Below, in pieces: positions 15,238 through 22,320 of a stretch of DNA of 64,000 bases. Position numbers and translations under genes: made by a program. The notes beneath the pieces were generated by a model. That model searched no databases. It was not told the origin of the DNA and worked only from the letters and a program-made list of their open reading frames with translations. The stretch lies in assembly GCA_022825265.1 (NCBI GenBank), contig JAJDXE010000010.1, positions 248,001 to 312,000 on the forward strand, given 5' to 3'. The number at the start of each line of letters is the position of its first letter. Position 1 is the stretch's first letter. This DNA comes from Dehalococcoidia bacterium (GTDB taxonomy: Bacteria; Chloroflexota; Dehalococcoidia; Bin125).

Positions 15238-15774
15238 ATGTCGGACTGGTCGGGGCCGTCCGAGCAGCTTGAGCTACAGGAACTGCGTCGCGAGGGCGCT
15301 GCGGACGGTTCTGCGGGTTCGCGATGGTACGTGGCGGCCTTTCTGGCCGGCACTCTGTTGGTTGCGCTGGTGGGCCTCTCGACCGACTTGTTTGACTCCG
15401 GCCCGACCGATTTGGACGTGAGCGCGGCTTTTCGGGACGGATTTGACCAGGGCGTCGCAGATGGCGAGGCGGGTTGGGAAGATGCCCTGGTGAAAGCGTG
15501 GTGGGATGGATACAAGCGCGGACAGGCGTCGGATTCGAGCATGGCTCCCGTCATCGTCGAGGCCATGCGCGATGGGTTTAGCTGGGAGAGCGGATTCGAT
15601 GCGGGACTGAGGTCTCCCGATGTCGATGTGGACCAACGATTTCGCGATGGCTGGAATGCCGGGTTCGGTCATGGCTGGACGCGGGTTACCGGAGCTCCGG
15701 CGGACGTACCTCCCGCTCCGAGTTCTGACTATGCGCGACGCTTGCAGTTGCTTTCACTGGGGGATGATCCTTGA
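15238..15774 (+). CDS. Membrane-anchored protein with repeated aromatic-DG-x2-x-G motifs (paralogue A)
   Basis: A 178-residue protein with a polar N-terminus (residues 1-30), one transmembrane span (about 31-48, YVAAFLAGTLLVALVGLS) and an extracytoplasmic part. Motif repeats follow: FRDGFDQGVADG, WWDGYKRGQA, WESGFDAGLRS and FRDGWNAGFGHGW. The basic pattern is aromatic-x-x-G-(F/W/Y)-x-x-G. The segment just after the span, DSGPTDLDVSAAF, matches DRGPTEQDVSDAR of the next gene, so the two are paralogues. It follows the MFS gene by 6 bp and overlaps the next gene by 4 (TTGA). No family is known to me. Confidence 0.65.
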   Translation: MSDWSGPSEQLELQELRREGAADGSAGSRWYVAAFLAGTLLVALVGLSTDLFDSGPTDLDVSAAFRDGFDQGVADGEAGWEDALVKAWWDGYKRGQASDSSMAPVIVEAMRDGFSWESGFDAGLRSPDVDVDQRFRDGWNAGFGHGWTRVTGAPADVPPAPSSDYARRLQLLSLGDDP

Positions 15775-16226
15775 AGAGCAGATTCACACTCGCACTGGTC
15801 TTGTCTTTCGCCGGGGGCGTATTGCTGACTGCCGCTATCGGCGGGGCGCTGGGCGTCTTTGACAGAGGTCCGACTGAACAGGATGTCAGCGACGCGCGCC
15901 AGCGAGGGCGCGAAGAGGCGACGGCGGAAGTCGAGTCGCGGAAGGTCGGCACGTTGGACGAGCAGAACGAGATCGGCTTTCAGCGCGGTCGTGAGGCGTC
16001 AGAATGGCTCTCGCTGGACCGGCTGCCGAATCCGGACGGCTGGTTCGCCGGCGTCGCGGCGGGCAGGAAGCAGCTGGATGAGCTGGCCGATGAGGCGTTT
16101 CTGGCCGGCTACGAGATGGGGCAGCAGCAGGGACGTGATGAAGCGCTCGGCTTCCTCAGGCTCGCGGGTGAAGGGCGACCGCCAAGCATCGATGCTGTCG
16201 GGCCGGCATCGGAGGATGAGCAGTAG
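15771..16226 (+). CDS. Membrane-anchored protein with G-repeat motifs (paralogue B)
   Basis: A 151-residue protein. The TTG start overlaps the previous stop. Residues about 6-28 (TLALVLSFAGGVLLTAAIGG) are an N-terminal anchor or uncleaved signal. Then come DRGPTEQDVSDARQRGREEA, IGFQRGREASEW, WFAGVAAGRKQLDEL and FLAGYEMGQQQGRDEALGF. Repeats of G-(Y/F)-x-x-G in a helical context resemble those of the upstream paralogue. It probably forms a complex or cell-surface helical array with paralogue A, but that is inference. It is convergent with the nitroreductase gene. Confidence 0.6.
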   Translation: MKSRFTLALVLSFAGGVLLTAAIGGALGVFDRGPTEQDVSDARQRGREEATAEVESRKVGTLDEQNEIGFQRGREASEWLSLDRLPNPDGWFAGVAAGRKQLDELADEAFLAGYEMGQQQGRDEALGFLRLAGEGRPPSIDAVGPASEDEQ

Positions 16227-16248
16227 GCACCGCGATCAGGCGCAGGGT

Positions 16249-16914
16249 TCAGCCGTTCGGAGTCCGTTGGCCCCATTGATTCCAGTGGATGATCTCGTTC
16301 AGCGGGACTCTGGGGGCTTGCTTGAACGTGTGGCCGGTGAAGTAGGCCATGGGCAGGAGGACGGCCTGAGTGACGTCTTTGGGGATGCCGAGGAGTTCCT
16401 GGGAGAGCGATTCGTCTCGCAGGTGCAGCGTGGTCCAGGCCATGCCGATGCCTCGGGAGCGTGCGGCGAGCATGAACGACCAGGCGCCGGGAATGATTGA
16501 GCCGTAGGTGGCCGCCTGGGCCATGTGTCCGAGGTCCTCGACTCGACCGGTGATACAGGCGATCAGCAGGGCCGGGCAGCGGTGCATCTCGTTTGCCAGG
16601 TATGTGGCGGACTTTGTCACACCGTCGGCTGCTGCGGCGCGGGAGTCGCCCTCCGGCCAGCGCGGGCCTTCATCGGCCCTAGCCTGGGTGAGCTCTTCGA
16701 AGCTGTCCTTGTAGATTTGGGCGATGCCGGCGATCTTCTCGGGGTCGGTGACAACCATCCAGTGCCACTGCTGGGAGTTGGAGGCGGTCGGCGCCTGCAG
16801 AGCGATCTCGAGGCATTCGGTGATTACCTCGGGCTCGATTGGGCGGTCGAAGTCGAGGCGCAGCCTGACAGAGCGTGTAGTGGTGAGGATGTAGTCGGAT
16901 TCGTAACGACTCAT
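16249..16914 (-). CDS. Nitroreductase-family FMN oxidoreductase
   Basis: A 221-residue nitroreductase-fold flavoprotein. It begins with the RSVRLRLDFDRPIEPEVI segment (the usual RrSvR.f...pv motif that binds FMN phosphate). Then comes ALQAPTASNSQQWHWMVV, the classic ApS..N.QpW block, and later GSIIPGAWSFMLAARSRGIGMAWTT and GIPKDVTQAVLLPMAYF. Such enzymes reduce nitro groups, quinones or halogenated/iodinated substrates with NAD(P)H. It lies 33 bp downstream of the malonyltransferase gene on the same strand. The specific substrate is not evident. Confidence 0.85.
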   Translation of the reverse strand: MSRYESDYILTTTRSVRLRLDFDRPIEPEVITECLEIALQAPTASNSQQWHWMVVTDPEKIAGIAQIYKDSFEELTQARADEGPRWPEGDSRAAAADGVTKSATYLANEMHRCPALLIACITGRVEDLGHMAQAATYGSIIPGAWSFMLAARSRGIGMAWTTLHLRDESLSQELLGIPKDVTQAVLLPMAYFTGHTFKQAPRVPLNEIIHWNQWGQRTPNG

Positions 16915-16947
16915 CTGTCGATTCCCTCCTGATTGTGCGCCAAGAGC

Positions 16948-17880
16948 TCAGGGCTTGAGCTGGCTCGTGCGCTGGATTCGGATTCGTTCGGGCAGGGTCT
17001 TGCCGTAGCGGCGGACGAGGCCGGCCATGACATTGCCGGGTCCCAATGTCAGGTATCGTCGCACGCCGCCGGCGTACAAAGTCTTGAGCACCGCCAGCCA
17101 CTCGACCGGACGGACGTACTGCGCCCGGAGTTCGTTGCGGAGTTGTTCGGCGGTTTGAATGATCTGTCCCTTGTGGTTGCCGAGGATCGGCGTGAACTCG
17201 TCGGCAATCGGGAGCGCGTCGATGAGTTTTCGATTGAGCGTGTCGGAGCGCTCGAATGAAGGTGTGTGGAACGCACCGGCGACTCGCAACTCGACTGTCT
17301 GGCTGCCGAAGTTTGGCGCGGCGTCGATGGCGAGTCTGAGCGCCTCGTGGGAGCCGCCGAGCACTGTTTGGTCGGGTGCATTGTGATTGGCCAGCGCTGC
17401 GCCGGACGTTGCCGCGATCGCCTCGGCTGCTTCGCGTCCAGCGCCGACCATGGCGAGCAGGCCGCCCGGTCGCTCTGTGCAGTCGCGGTCCATGTTGCGC
17501 CCGCACCCCCATGCGAATTTGAGGGCCGATTCGAGGTTGAGCGCTCCCGAGAGCGCCAAGGCGGAGTTCATTCCGCTTGAGTGTCCGGTGACGTAGCCAA
17601 ACGGTCCGATTTGGTTCGCGATCCTGGAGTGCTCGGCAATTGCCCAGGCGATCAGGTAGGGCTGCAAGAGGGATGGCTGTCTGAGCGCCAGCTCATCTGC
17701 TGAATTCTGGCTCAGACCGAGTTGCCATAGGTTGCAGTCGGCGATCTCTGAGGCAAGCTCGAAAGCGCGCCGGCCTTCTGACGTGAGATCGGAGAACGTC
17801 TCAGCGAGGTCGGTGACGCCGCCGGCGCGTTGCGCACCCTGTCCCGGACAGATCAGGACCGTGGTCGGCTGCTGATTCAC
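16948..17880 (-). CDS. fabD: ACP S-malonyltransferase (FabD-like)
   Basis: A 310-residue acyltransferase that would move malonyl from CoA to acyl-carrier protein. Key features: ICPGQGAQ at 10-17, the nucleophile elbow GHSSG at 99-103 (Ser101), and the catalytic His in AGAFHTPSF. LANHNAPDQTVLGGS and LTLGPGNVMAGLVRR are the usual downstream landmarks. Length matches FabD. It is not next to other fab genes. Its downstream neighbour is a nitroreductase, so it might serve a special pathway rather than bulk fatty-acid synthesis. Confidence 0.85.
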   Translation of the reverse strand: MNQQPTTVLICPGQGAQRAGGVTDLAETFSDLTSEGRRAFELASEIADCNLWQLGLSQNSADELALRQPSLLQPYLIAWAIAEHSRIANQIGPFGYVTGHSSGMNSALALSGALNLESALKFAWGCGRNMDRDCTERPGGLLAMVGAGREAAEAIAATSGAALANHNAPDQTVLGGSHEALRLAIDAAPNFGSQTVELRVAGAFHTPSFERSDTLNRKLIDALPIADEFTPILGNHKGQIIQTAEQLRNELRAQYVRPVEWLAVLKTLYAGGVRRYLTLGPGNVMAGLVRRYGKTLPERIRIQRTSQLKP

Positions 17881-17963
17881 AGATTCAGGGTACGAGCGAA
17901 CAGCACGTGGCGCTGTGCCGCACTTACTTGCTCAGCCGCCTGAAGTCCTAGCGGGTGCGGCGC

Positions 17964-18353
17964 CTACTTGTGGTGGTCCGGACCCATGTCGGTGAGCTCG
18001 ATGATGTTTCCGTCCGGGTCCTTGCAGAAGGCAGCCCAGATGCCATCGTTCTCGCGCTGATTCGGCTCAACCATGACGCTGACGCCATCGGAGCGGAGTC
18101 GCTCAACCTCGGAGTGGAAATCGTCGGTCGGGATGTAGAGCGCGAAGTGCGGGCCGATGCCCTCGACGCTCTGGTCCATCTCGCGCTGCATCAGGTGCAG
18201 CTGGAGCGAGCCGACCTCGTACCAGGCGCCGGGGAACCCGAAGTCGGGTCGGTCGATTTCTCCGAGTCCCAGTTGCTCACCGTAGAAGTGCTTGGACTCC
18301 TCGACATTGGAGACGCAGATCGCGACGTGGCTATATCCGGCGACGGCTGGCAT
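17964..18353 (-). CDS. VOC (glyoxalase/bleomycin-resistance/dioxygenase) family protein
   Basis: A 129-residue vicinal-oxygen-chelate protein with the two beta-alpha-beta-beta-beta modules. It begins YSHVAICVSNVEESKHFYGEQLGL, with a metal-ligand-position His, and ends FCKDPDGNIIELTDMG, where the Glu is the usual last ligand. The ATG at 18353 has GGGAGG seven bases upstream. The longer frame to 18401 is not conserved-looking. Members range from lactoylglutathione lyase to fosfomycin-resistance enzymes, and this one cannot be assigned further. Confidence 0.82.
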   Translation of the reverse strand: MPAVAGYSHVAICVSNVEESKHFYGEQLGLGEIDRPDFGFPGAWYEVGSLQLHLMQREMDQSVEGIGPHFALYIPTDDFHSEVERLRSDGVSVMVEPNQRENDGIWAAFCKDPDGNIIELTDMGPDHHK

Positions 18354-18480
18354 GGAAGCCTCCCTTGAACGTGCTGATACTCCTCGTACCAAGCAGATCA
18401 CTGTAATTTGAGTGCGATGATACAGATCATGGACGACAGCGGCATGCGGCGGTGACGTCGGTGCGGAGAGGGTTGGGCTG

Positions 18481-19989
18481 ATGTCAGAACTTCGATGGGA
18501 GCCGCCACCCAGTGGTTCCGGTGACGACTCGGGGCGGAGGGCGGTGGTGCCTGAGCGGTCCGGCGGATCAGGCGGACCCAGCCGTTGGTCGGTCGGGCTG
18601 TTGATTTTCGTGATGATCGGCGCCGCGTTTGCGCTTGGTATCGGTGTGATGCGCGTGATTGACGCGAGCGACGATTACGGCCGTGTCCTGCGCAGTTCGC
18701 GCGATGGCGGATCACCGGCCGCGATCCCGGCGGCTGTGCAGCCGTCGGACGACGATGACGATGTTGAGGGGGAGACAGTCGATGTCAGCGGTCGTGCGTC
18801 GCGATTTGCGATTCTCGACGAGATCATTGAAGTGTTGGACAAGGACTTCGTCGACCCGGCGAAGTTTGAGTCGATCGATGCGCGAGAGGCGGCGATCAAC
18901 GGAATCATCGATGCGCTCGAGGATGAGCACACGGTGTTCATTGACGCCGAGCGCTACCGGTTGGCGAGTGAAGATATCGGCGGCTCGTTCGAGGGCATCG
19001 GCGCAACTGTGAACTCGGTGGACGGAGCGATCGTGATTGTCAGGCCGTTCCGCAACTCGCCGGCAATGCAATCAGGTATCCGACCTGGGGATGTGATTCT
19101 GGAGGTCGACGGAGAATCGACGGAGGGCTGGAGCCTGGAGCAGGCGGTGGCGGTGATTCGAGGTCCGAAGGGGACGGATGTTGCCCTGCTGGTCAGGCAT
19201 GCCGATGGTGAGGAAGAGCTGATCATCGTCACCCGCGATCGGATCGTGGTGCCGAGCGTGGAGTCCTTGCCGATCACAGATCGATCGGGCAACCCGGTTG
19301 CGGATATCGGCTACATCCTGATCTCGCAGTTCACCGAGGACACGCGCAGCGAGTTGATCGATCTGCTCGACGGCGCACGCAACGCCGGTCTGACCCAGCT
19401 GATCATCGACCTGCGCGGCAACCCGGGTGGACTGCTCAACGCCACGGTCGAGACGACCGGCGAATTCATCGATGAGGGCGTCATCCTGCACCAAGTCAAC
19501 CGCGATGGGGAAGAGGAGGAGTTTAGCGATCGCCCCGGCGGCGCCGGTCTTGATCTTCAGCTCGCGGTCCTGATCAACGAGCACAGCGCATCGGGCTCCG
19601 AGGTGATGGCTGCGGCGTTGCGCGACCATGGTCGGGCCGTGCTGATCGGCGTGACGACCACCGGCAAGGGGACAGTCAACGTCCCGCGCCGGCTCTCGGA
19701 CGGCAGCGTGCTCTATGTCAGTATCGCCCGCTACCTGACCCCGGATCACGCCCAAGTCGAAGGCGTGGGGATCGTGCCCGACATCGAAATCGCAATCCCC
19801 GACACCGGCTTTGAGGCGGGGCAGGACATTCAGCTCTACGTGGCGATCGAGTATCTGCGCGGGGAGTACAACCCGAGCGCGTCGGATGATTCGGCCGAGA
19901 CCGAGCCGGAGATCGTCGAGGAAGACGAGGATTCTGAGCAGGAGGAATCGGGGTCAGAAGACCAGACGCAGTCCGATTCCGAGGAGTAA
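18481..19989 (+). CDS. S41 family C-terminal processing peptidase with PDZ domain
   Basis: A 502-residue membrane-anchored serine protease. A short polar cytoplasmic N-terminus is followed by one span (about residues 39-58), so the bulk lies outside the membrane. A PDZ domain (about 160-245) contains GIRPGDVILEVDGES. The tail-specific-protease domain has LRGNPGGLLNATVE, NEHSASGSEV (catalytic Ser within 369-373) and TTTGKGTVN (Lys396), the Ser-Lys dyad of CtpA-type proteases. The last 35 residues are very acidic and Ser/Glu-rich, an unusual disordered tail. It is followed 54 bp later by the selenocysteine rhodanese gene on the same strand. Confidence 0.9.
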   Translation: MSELRWEPPPSGSGDDSGRRAVVPERSGGSGGPSRWSVGLLIFVMIGAAFALGIGVMRVIDASDDYGRVLRSSRDGGSPAAIPAAVQPSDDDDDVEGETVDVSGRASRFAILDEIIEVLDKDFVDPAKFESIDAREAAINGIIDALEDEHTVFIDAERYRLASEDIGGSFEGIGATVNSVDGAIVIVRPFRNSPAMQSGIRPGDVILEVDGESTEGWSLEQAVAVIRGPKGTDVALLVRHADGEEELIIVTRDRIVVPSVESLPITDRSGNPVADIGYILISQFTEDTRSELIDLLDGARNAGLTQLIIDLRGNPGGLLNATVETTGEFIDEGVILHQVNRDGEEEEFSDRPGGAGLDLQLAVLINEHSASGSEVMAAALRDHGRAVLIGVTTTGKGTVNVPRRLSDGSVLYVSIARYLTPDHAQVEGVGIVPDIEIAIPDTGFEAGQDIQLYVAIEYLRGEYNPSASDDSAETEPEIVEEDEDSEQEESGSEDQTQSDSEE

Positions 19990-20043
19990 TCTACGCGTCG
20001 TGAACACTGGCGATTGTGGCTCCAGGAGCGAGAGGCACGAGCG

Positions 20044-20898
20044 ATGACTACGAATGCTGACGGCTGGGCACGGCCGGAACTGATCTGCGAGACGGACTGG
20101 CTGGCCGAGCACATTGACGATGAGGATGTCGTGGTGCTCGACTGCGACCTGCTCGACGCGTACCTGCGGTTGCATGTTCCCGGTGCTGTTTGGTCGCTGT
20201 CGCGGTACTGGAAGAGTGATCCACGAAACGACTCGGAGATCTACGGGATGTCGGACCCCGAACAGTGGGCTGGTCTCGTGGGTCGATTGGGGATCACGCC
20301 AGACACGACCGTCGTCGCTTACGACGGCTCAGGGTCGTTGTATGCGGCGCGGACCTGGTGGACGTTTGATCGGTTCGGGCACAAGAACTTCAAGATTCTG
20401 CACGGCGGATTGGATAAGTGGTACGCCGAGGGCCGGCCGCTTTCGCGTGAGAATCTGCGTCCGCAGGTGGTCGAGTATCCGACGCCGGCCGCTCCGCACG
20501 ATGACTCGATCTGCCGGCTCGATGACATTCCGGACGCGCTCGAAGATGACAACCACGTCTTCTGGGACGTGCGCTCACGCGGTGAGTGGACCGGCGCGAA
20601 CAAGCGCGGGACTCAGCGTGGCGGACGGATCCCGGGCGCGGTGTACATGGAGTGGATGGACACGCTGGAGAGCCCGGTCCGCACGCTCAAGCCGCCGGCC
20701 GAGTTGCGTCAGATGCTGACGGACCTGGGGATCTCGCCCGAGAAGACGGTTACGACCTATTGACAGGGAGGCATCCGTGCGGCGCACGGATACTGGCTCC
20801 TGCAACTGCTCGGCTACCACAACAGCCGAAACTACGATGCTTCGTGGCACGAGTACGGGAACGCGCTGGAGCATCCGATCGAGACGCCTGACGACTAG
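20044..20898 (+). CDS. Selenocysteine-containing thiosulfate/3-mercaptopyruvate sulfurtransferase (SseA-like rhodanese)
   Basis: From ATG 20044 (GAGAGG upstream) the frame runs 239 codons to a UGA at 20761, then continues to TAG at 20896-20898, giving 284 residues in all. It has two rhodanese modules. The N-terminal one (about 15-130) ends VAYDGSGSLYAARTWW, with Asp at the position of the active Cys, as is usual for the inactive half. The C-terminal one (about 155-284) has VFWDVRSRGEW and GGRIPGAVYMEW. Its active-site loop reads TTY-U-QGGIRAAH, where homologues have YCQGGxRA. The UGA is thus exactly the catalytic Cys. The 44 residues after it (GYWLLQLLGYHNSRNYDASWHEYGN) are normal rhodanese C-terminus. 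It acts in cytosolic sulfur or selenium transfer. Confidence 0.9.
20773..20791 (+). promoter_or_regulatory. Bacterial SECIS-type hairpin of the rhodanese mRNA
   Basis: Ten bases after the in-frame UGA (20761-20763) lies a perfect 8-bp stem, auccgugc / gcacggau, closed by the 3-base loop GGC. The loop begins 17 bases past the UGA and starts with two guanines. Both points fit the consensus for SelB-recognised bacterial SECIS: about 16-37 bases and a G in the first two loop positions. The stem is coding sequence (it spans the IRAAHG codons), as is normal in bacteria. Confidence 0.8.
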
Positions 20899-20960
20899 CC
20901 AGGATTCGTTGGACCGTACGTCGGACGTCTCGGAACGGGCACGGCTCAGTTCTGGGCCCC

Positions 20961-20990
20961 ATGTCCCCGCATCAGGTGCGGGGCAGGCAA
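20961..20990. repeat. GC-rich palindromic repeat, family B (copy 1)
   Basis: The hairpin ccccgca-tcagg-tgcgggg (20965-20983) followed by caggc is identical to the element at 56730-56748 inside the CoA-transferase gene. It lies in the short gap between the rightward rhodanese gene and the end of the leftward redoxin-lipoprotein gene, so it may also act as a bidirectional barrier between them. Confidence 0.7.
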
Positions 20991-21033
20991 GCACAGGGCG
21001 ACGGGTTGGCGATGAATGTCGGCCTAGCTCGCT

Positions 21034-22275
21034 CTAGCCCTCGAGGACTGCGGCGAGGGCTGCTTCGACTTCGGCGAGGGGCGCGAAGGCTTCGAAGCGG
21101 GCGACCACGACGCCGTCGGCGTTGACGACGAATGTCCACTCGTCGGTGTGGAGTCCCCATTCCTCGAGAATCGGTGTTTCAATTGGTTCTTCGCCGAAAC
21201 GCACCTGCTCGGGGTTCTCGTAGAGGTCGACGTGGATGTAGTTGGCAGCGTCGCCGAAGAGCGCTCGTACCTCCGAGAGGACCTCGGCCTGAGGGCCGCA
21301 GAATGCGTTTGTGCAGAATCCGGGCGAGGCGAAGACGACGACAAAGGGTTTATCCGCTGCGACCGCGTCTGCCAGTGAGATCAGGTAGACGCCGGGATCA
21401 GGTGTTTCTCCGGTTGACAGGTCGGCGATGTTGGCGACATCGGTGAGGGTCCGGCTGGCGGAAGCCGGGGCGGCGTCGCCGACGGACGGGGCCGAAGTGT
21501 CGAGGGGGATGTCAATCGCGATGCCGATGTCCGCGAAGCCTTCCTCGGATGGGATGTGCAGGATCAAGTTCCAGCGGCCGACGGTGGTGAAATCAACGGC
21601 GGTGACGTGGAATCCTCGGACGCCATCGGGGAAGCGAGAGAACCGGGCGATGACTTCCTGCATCTCTCCTGGCGAGTCCTGGTTGACGACAGTAATCCTC
21701 ATGGCAGGTGTTTCCACGAGACCTACAGGACCTTCAATCACGACCGAAATGCGGTGACGTCCCGGCGAGAGATCGGGTGTGCCGAGCGCAATGGTGAAGC
21801 CGTCTCCAGAGACGTAGACCGGGTAGCCGGAGTCGCGCAGCAGCTGCAGTCGCGGGCTGAGGTCGTCGTAGGCGGCCTCTTCGATGATGGCGACCGACAT
21901 GCCTGCTTCCATGCCGCCCATGCCGTCGTCTTCCTGCTGCTGCATCGGCTGCTCGTCCGACTGCATTTCTTCTTGCGTGTCGGCTACGGCCTGTTGTTCC
22001 TGCTGCTCGGACTCCTGGCTGCGAGCAGTGGTTCGCTGTGTGCTCGTCGAGGCGCCGGAACTGGAACTCGTTGTGGTACCTGAGCCGCTAGTTGATTCGG
22101 TTTCGGCAGCGGACTCAGCCTGTTGTTGTTCTTGCTGCGCCTGTTCCTGCTGCTGATCGTCGGATGCTGTTGAGCATGCGGATAGCGCCAGCGCTGCTGC
22201 GGCCAGGGCGGCCAGCAGAAGCGGCAGTCGCCAACGTCCGCTCAAGACAGACGACCTCTTCAAGAATTCGTACAT
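21034..22275 (-). CDS. Lipoprotein with Q/E-rich linker and C-terminal thioredoxin-like redoxin domain
   Basis: A 413-residue lipoprotein. The signal ends LALSAC (lipid-bearing Cys34). Residues about 38-115 are a low-complexity Gln/Glu/Ser/Thr linker. A beta-rich middle part follows (about 120-260, GRHRISVVIEGPVGLVETPAMR). The C-terminal 110 residues form a redoxin domain with FVVVFASPGFCTNAFCGPQAEVL, a C-x4-C pair at the site where thioredoxins have CxxC, then YIHVDLYENP and WTFVVNADGVVVARFEA. It is the last gene of a leftward series after another redoxin lipoprotein. It is probably an envelope thiol/disulfide or SCO-like protein. The partner is unknown. Confidence 0.75.
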   Translation of the reverse strand: MYEFLKRSSVLSGRWRLPLLLAALAAAALALSACSTASDDQQQEQAQQEQQQAESAAETESTSGSGTTTSSSSGASTSTQRTTARSQESEQQEQQAVADTQEEMQSDEQPMQQQEDDGMGGMEAGMSVAIIEEAAYDDLSPRLQLLRDSGYPVYVSGDGFTIALGTPDLSPGRHRISVVIEGPVGLVETPAMRITVVNQDSPGEMQEVIARFSRFPDGVRGFHVTAVDFTTVGRWNLILHIPSEEGFADIGIAIDIPLDTSAPSVGDAAPASASRTLTDVANIADLSTGETPDPGVYLISLADAVAADKPFVVVFASPGFCTNAFCGPQAEVLSEVRALFGDAANYIHVDLYENPEQVRFGEEPIETPILEEWGLHTDEWTFVVNADGVVVARFEAFAPLAEVEAALAAVLEG

Positions 22276-22320
22276 GAGACCCCTCGCTCGGTCGGTTGGG
22301 CGCTTGCCCTTCAGTCAACG

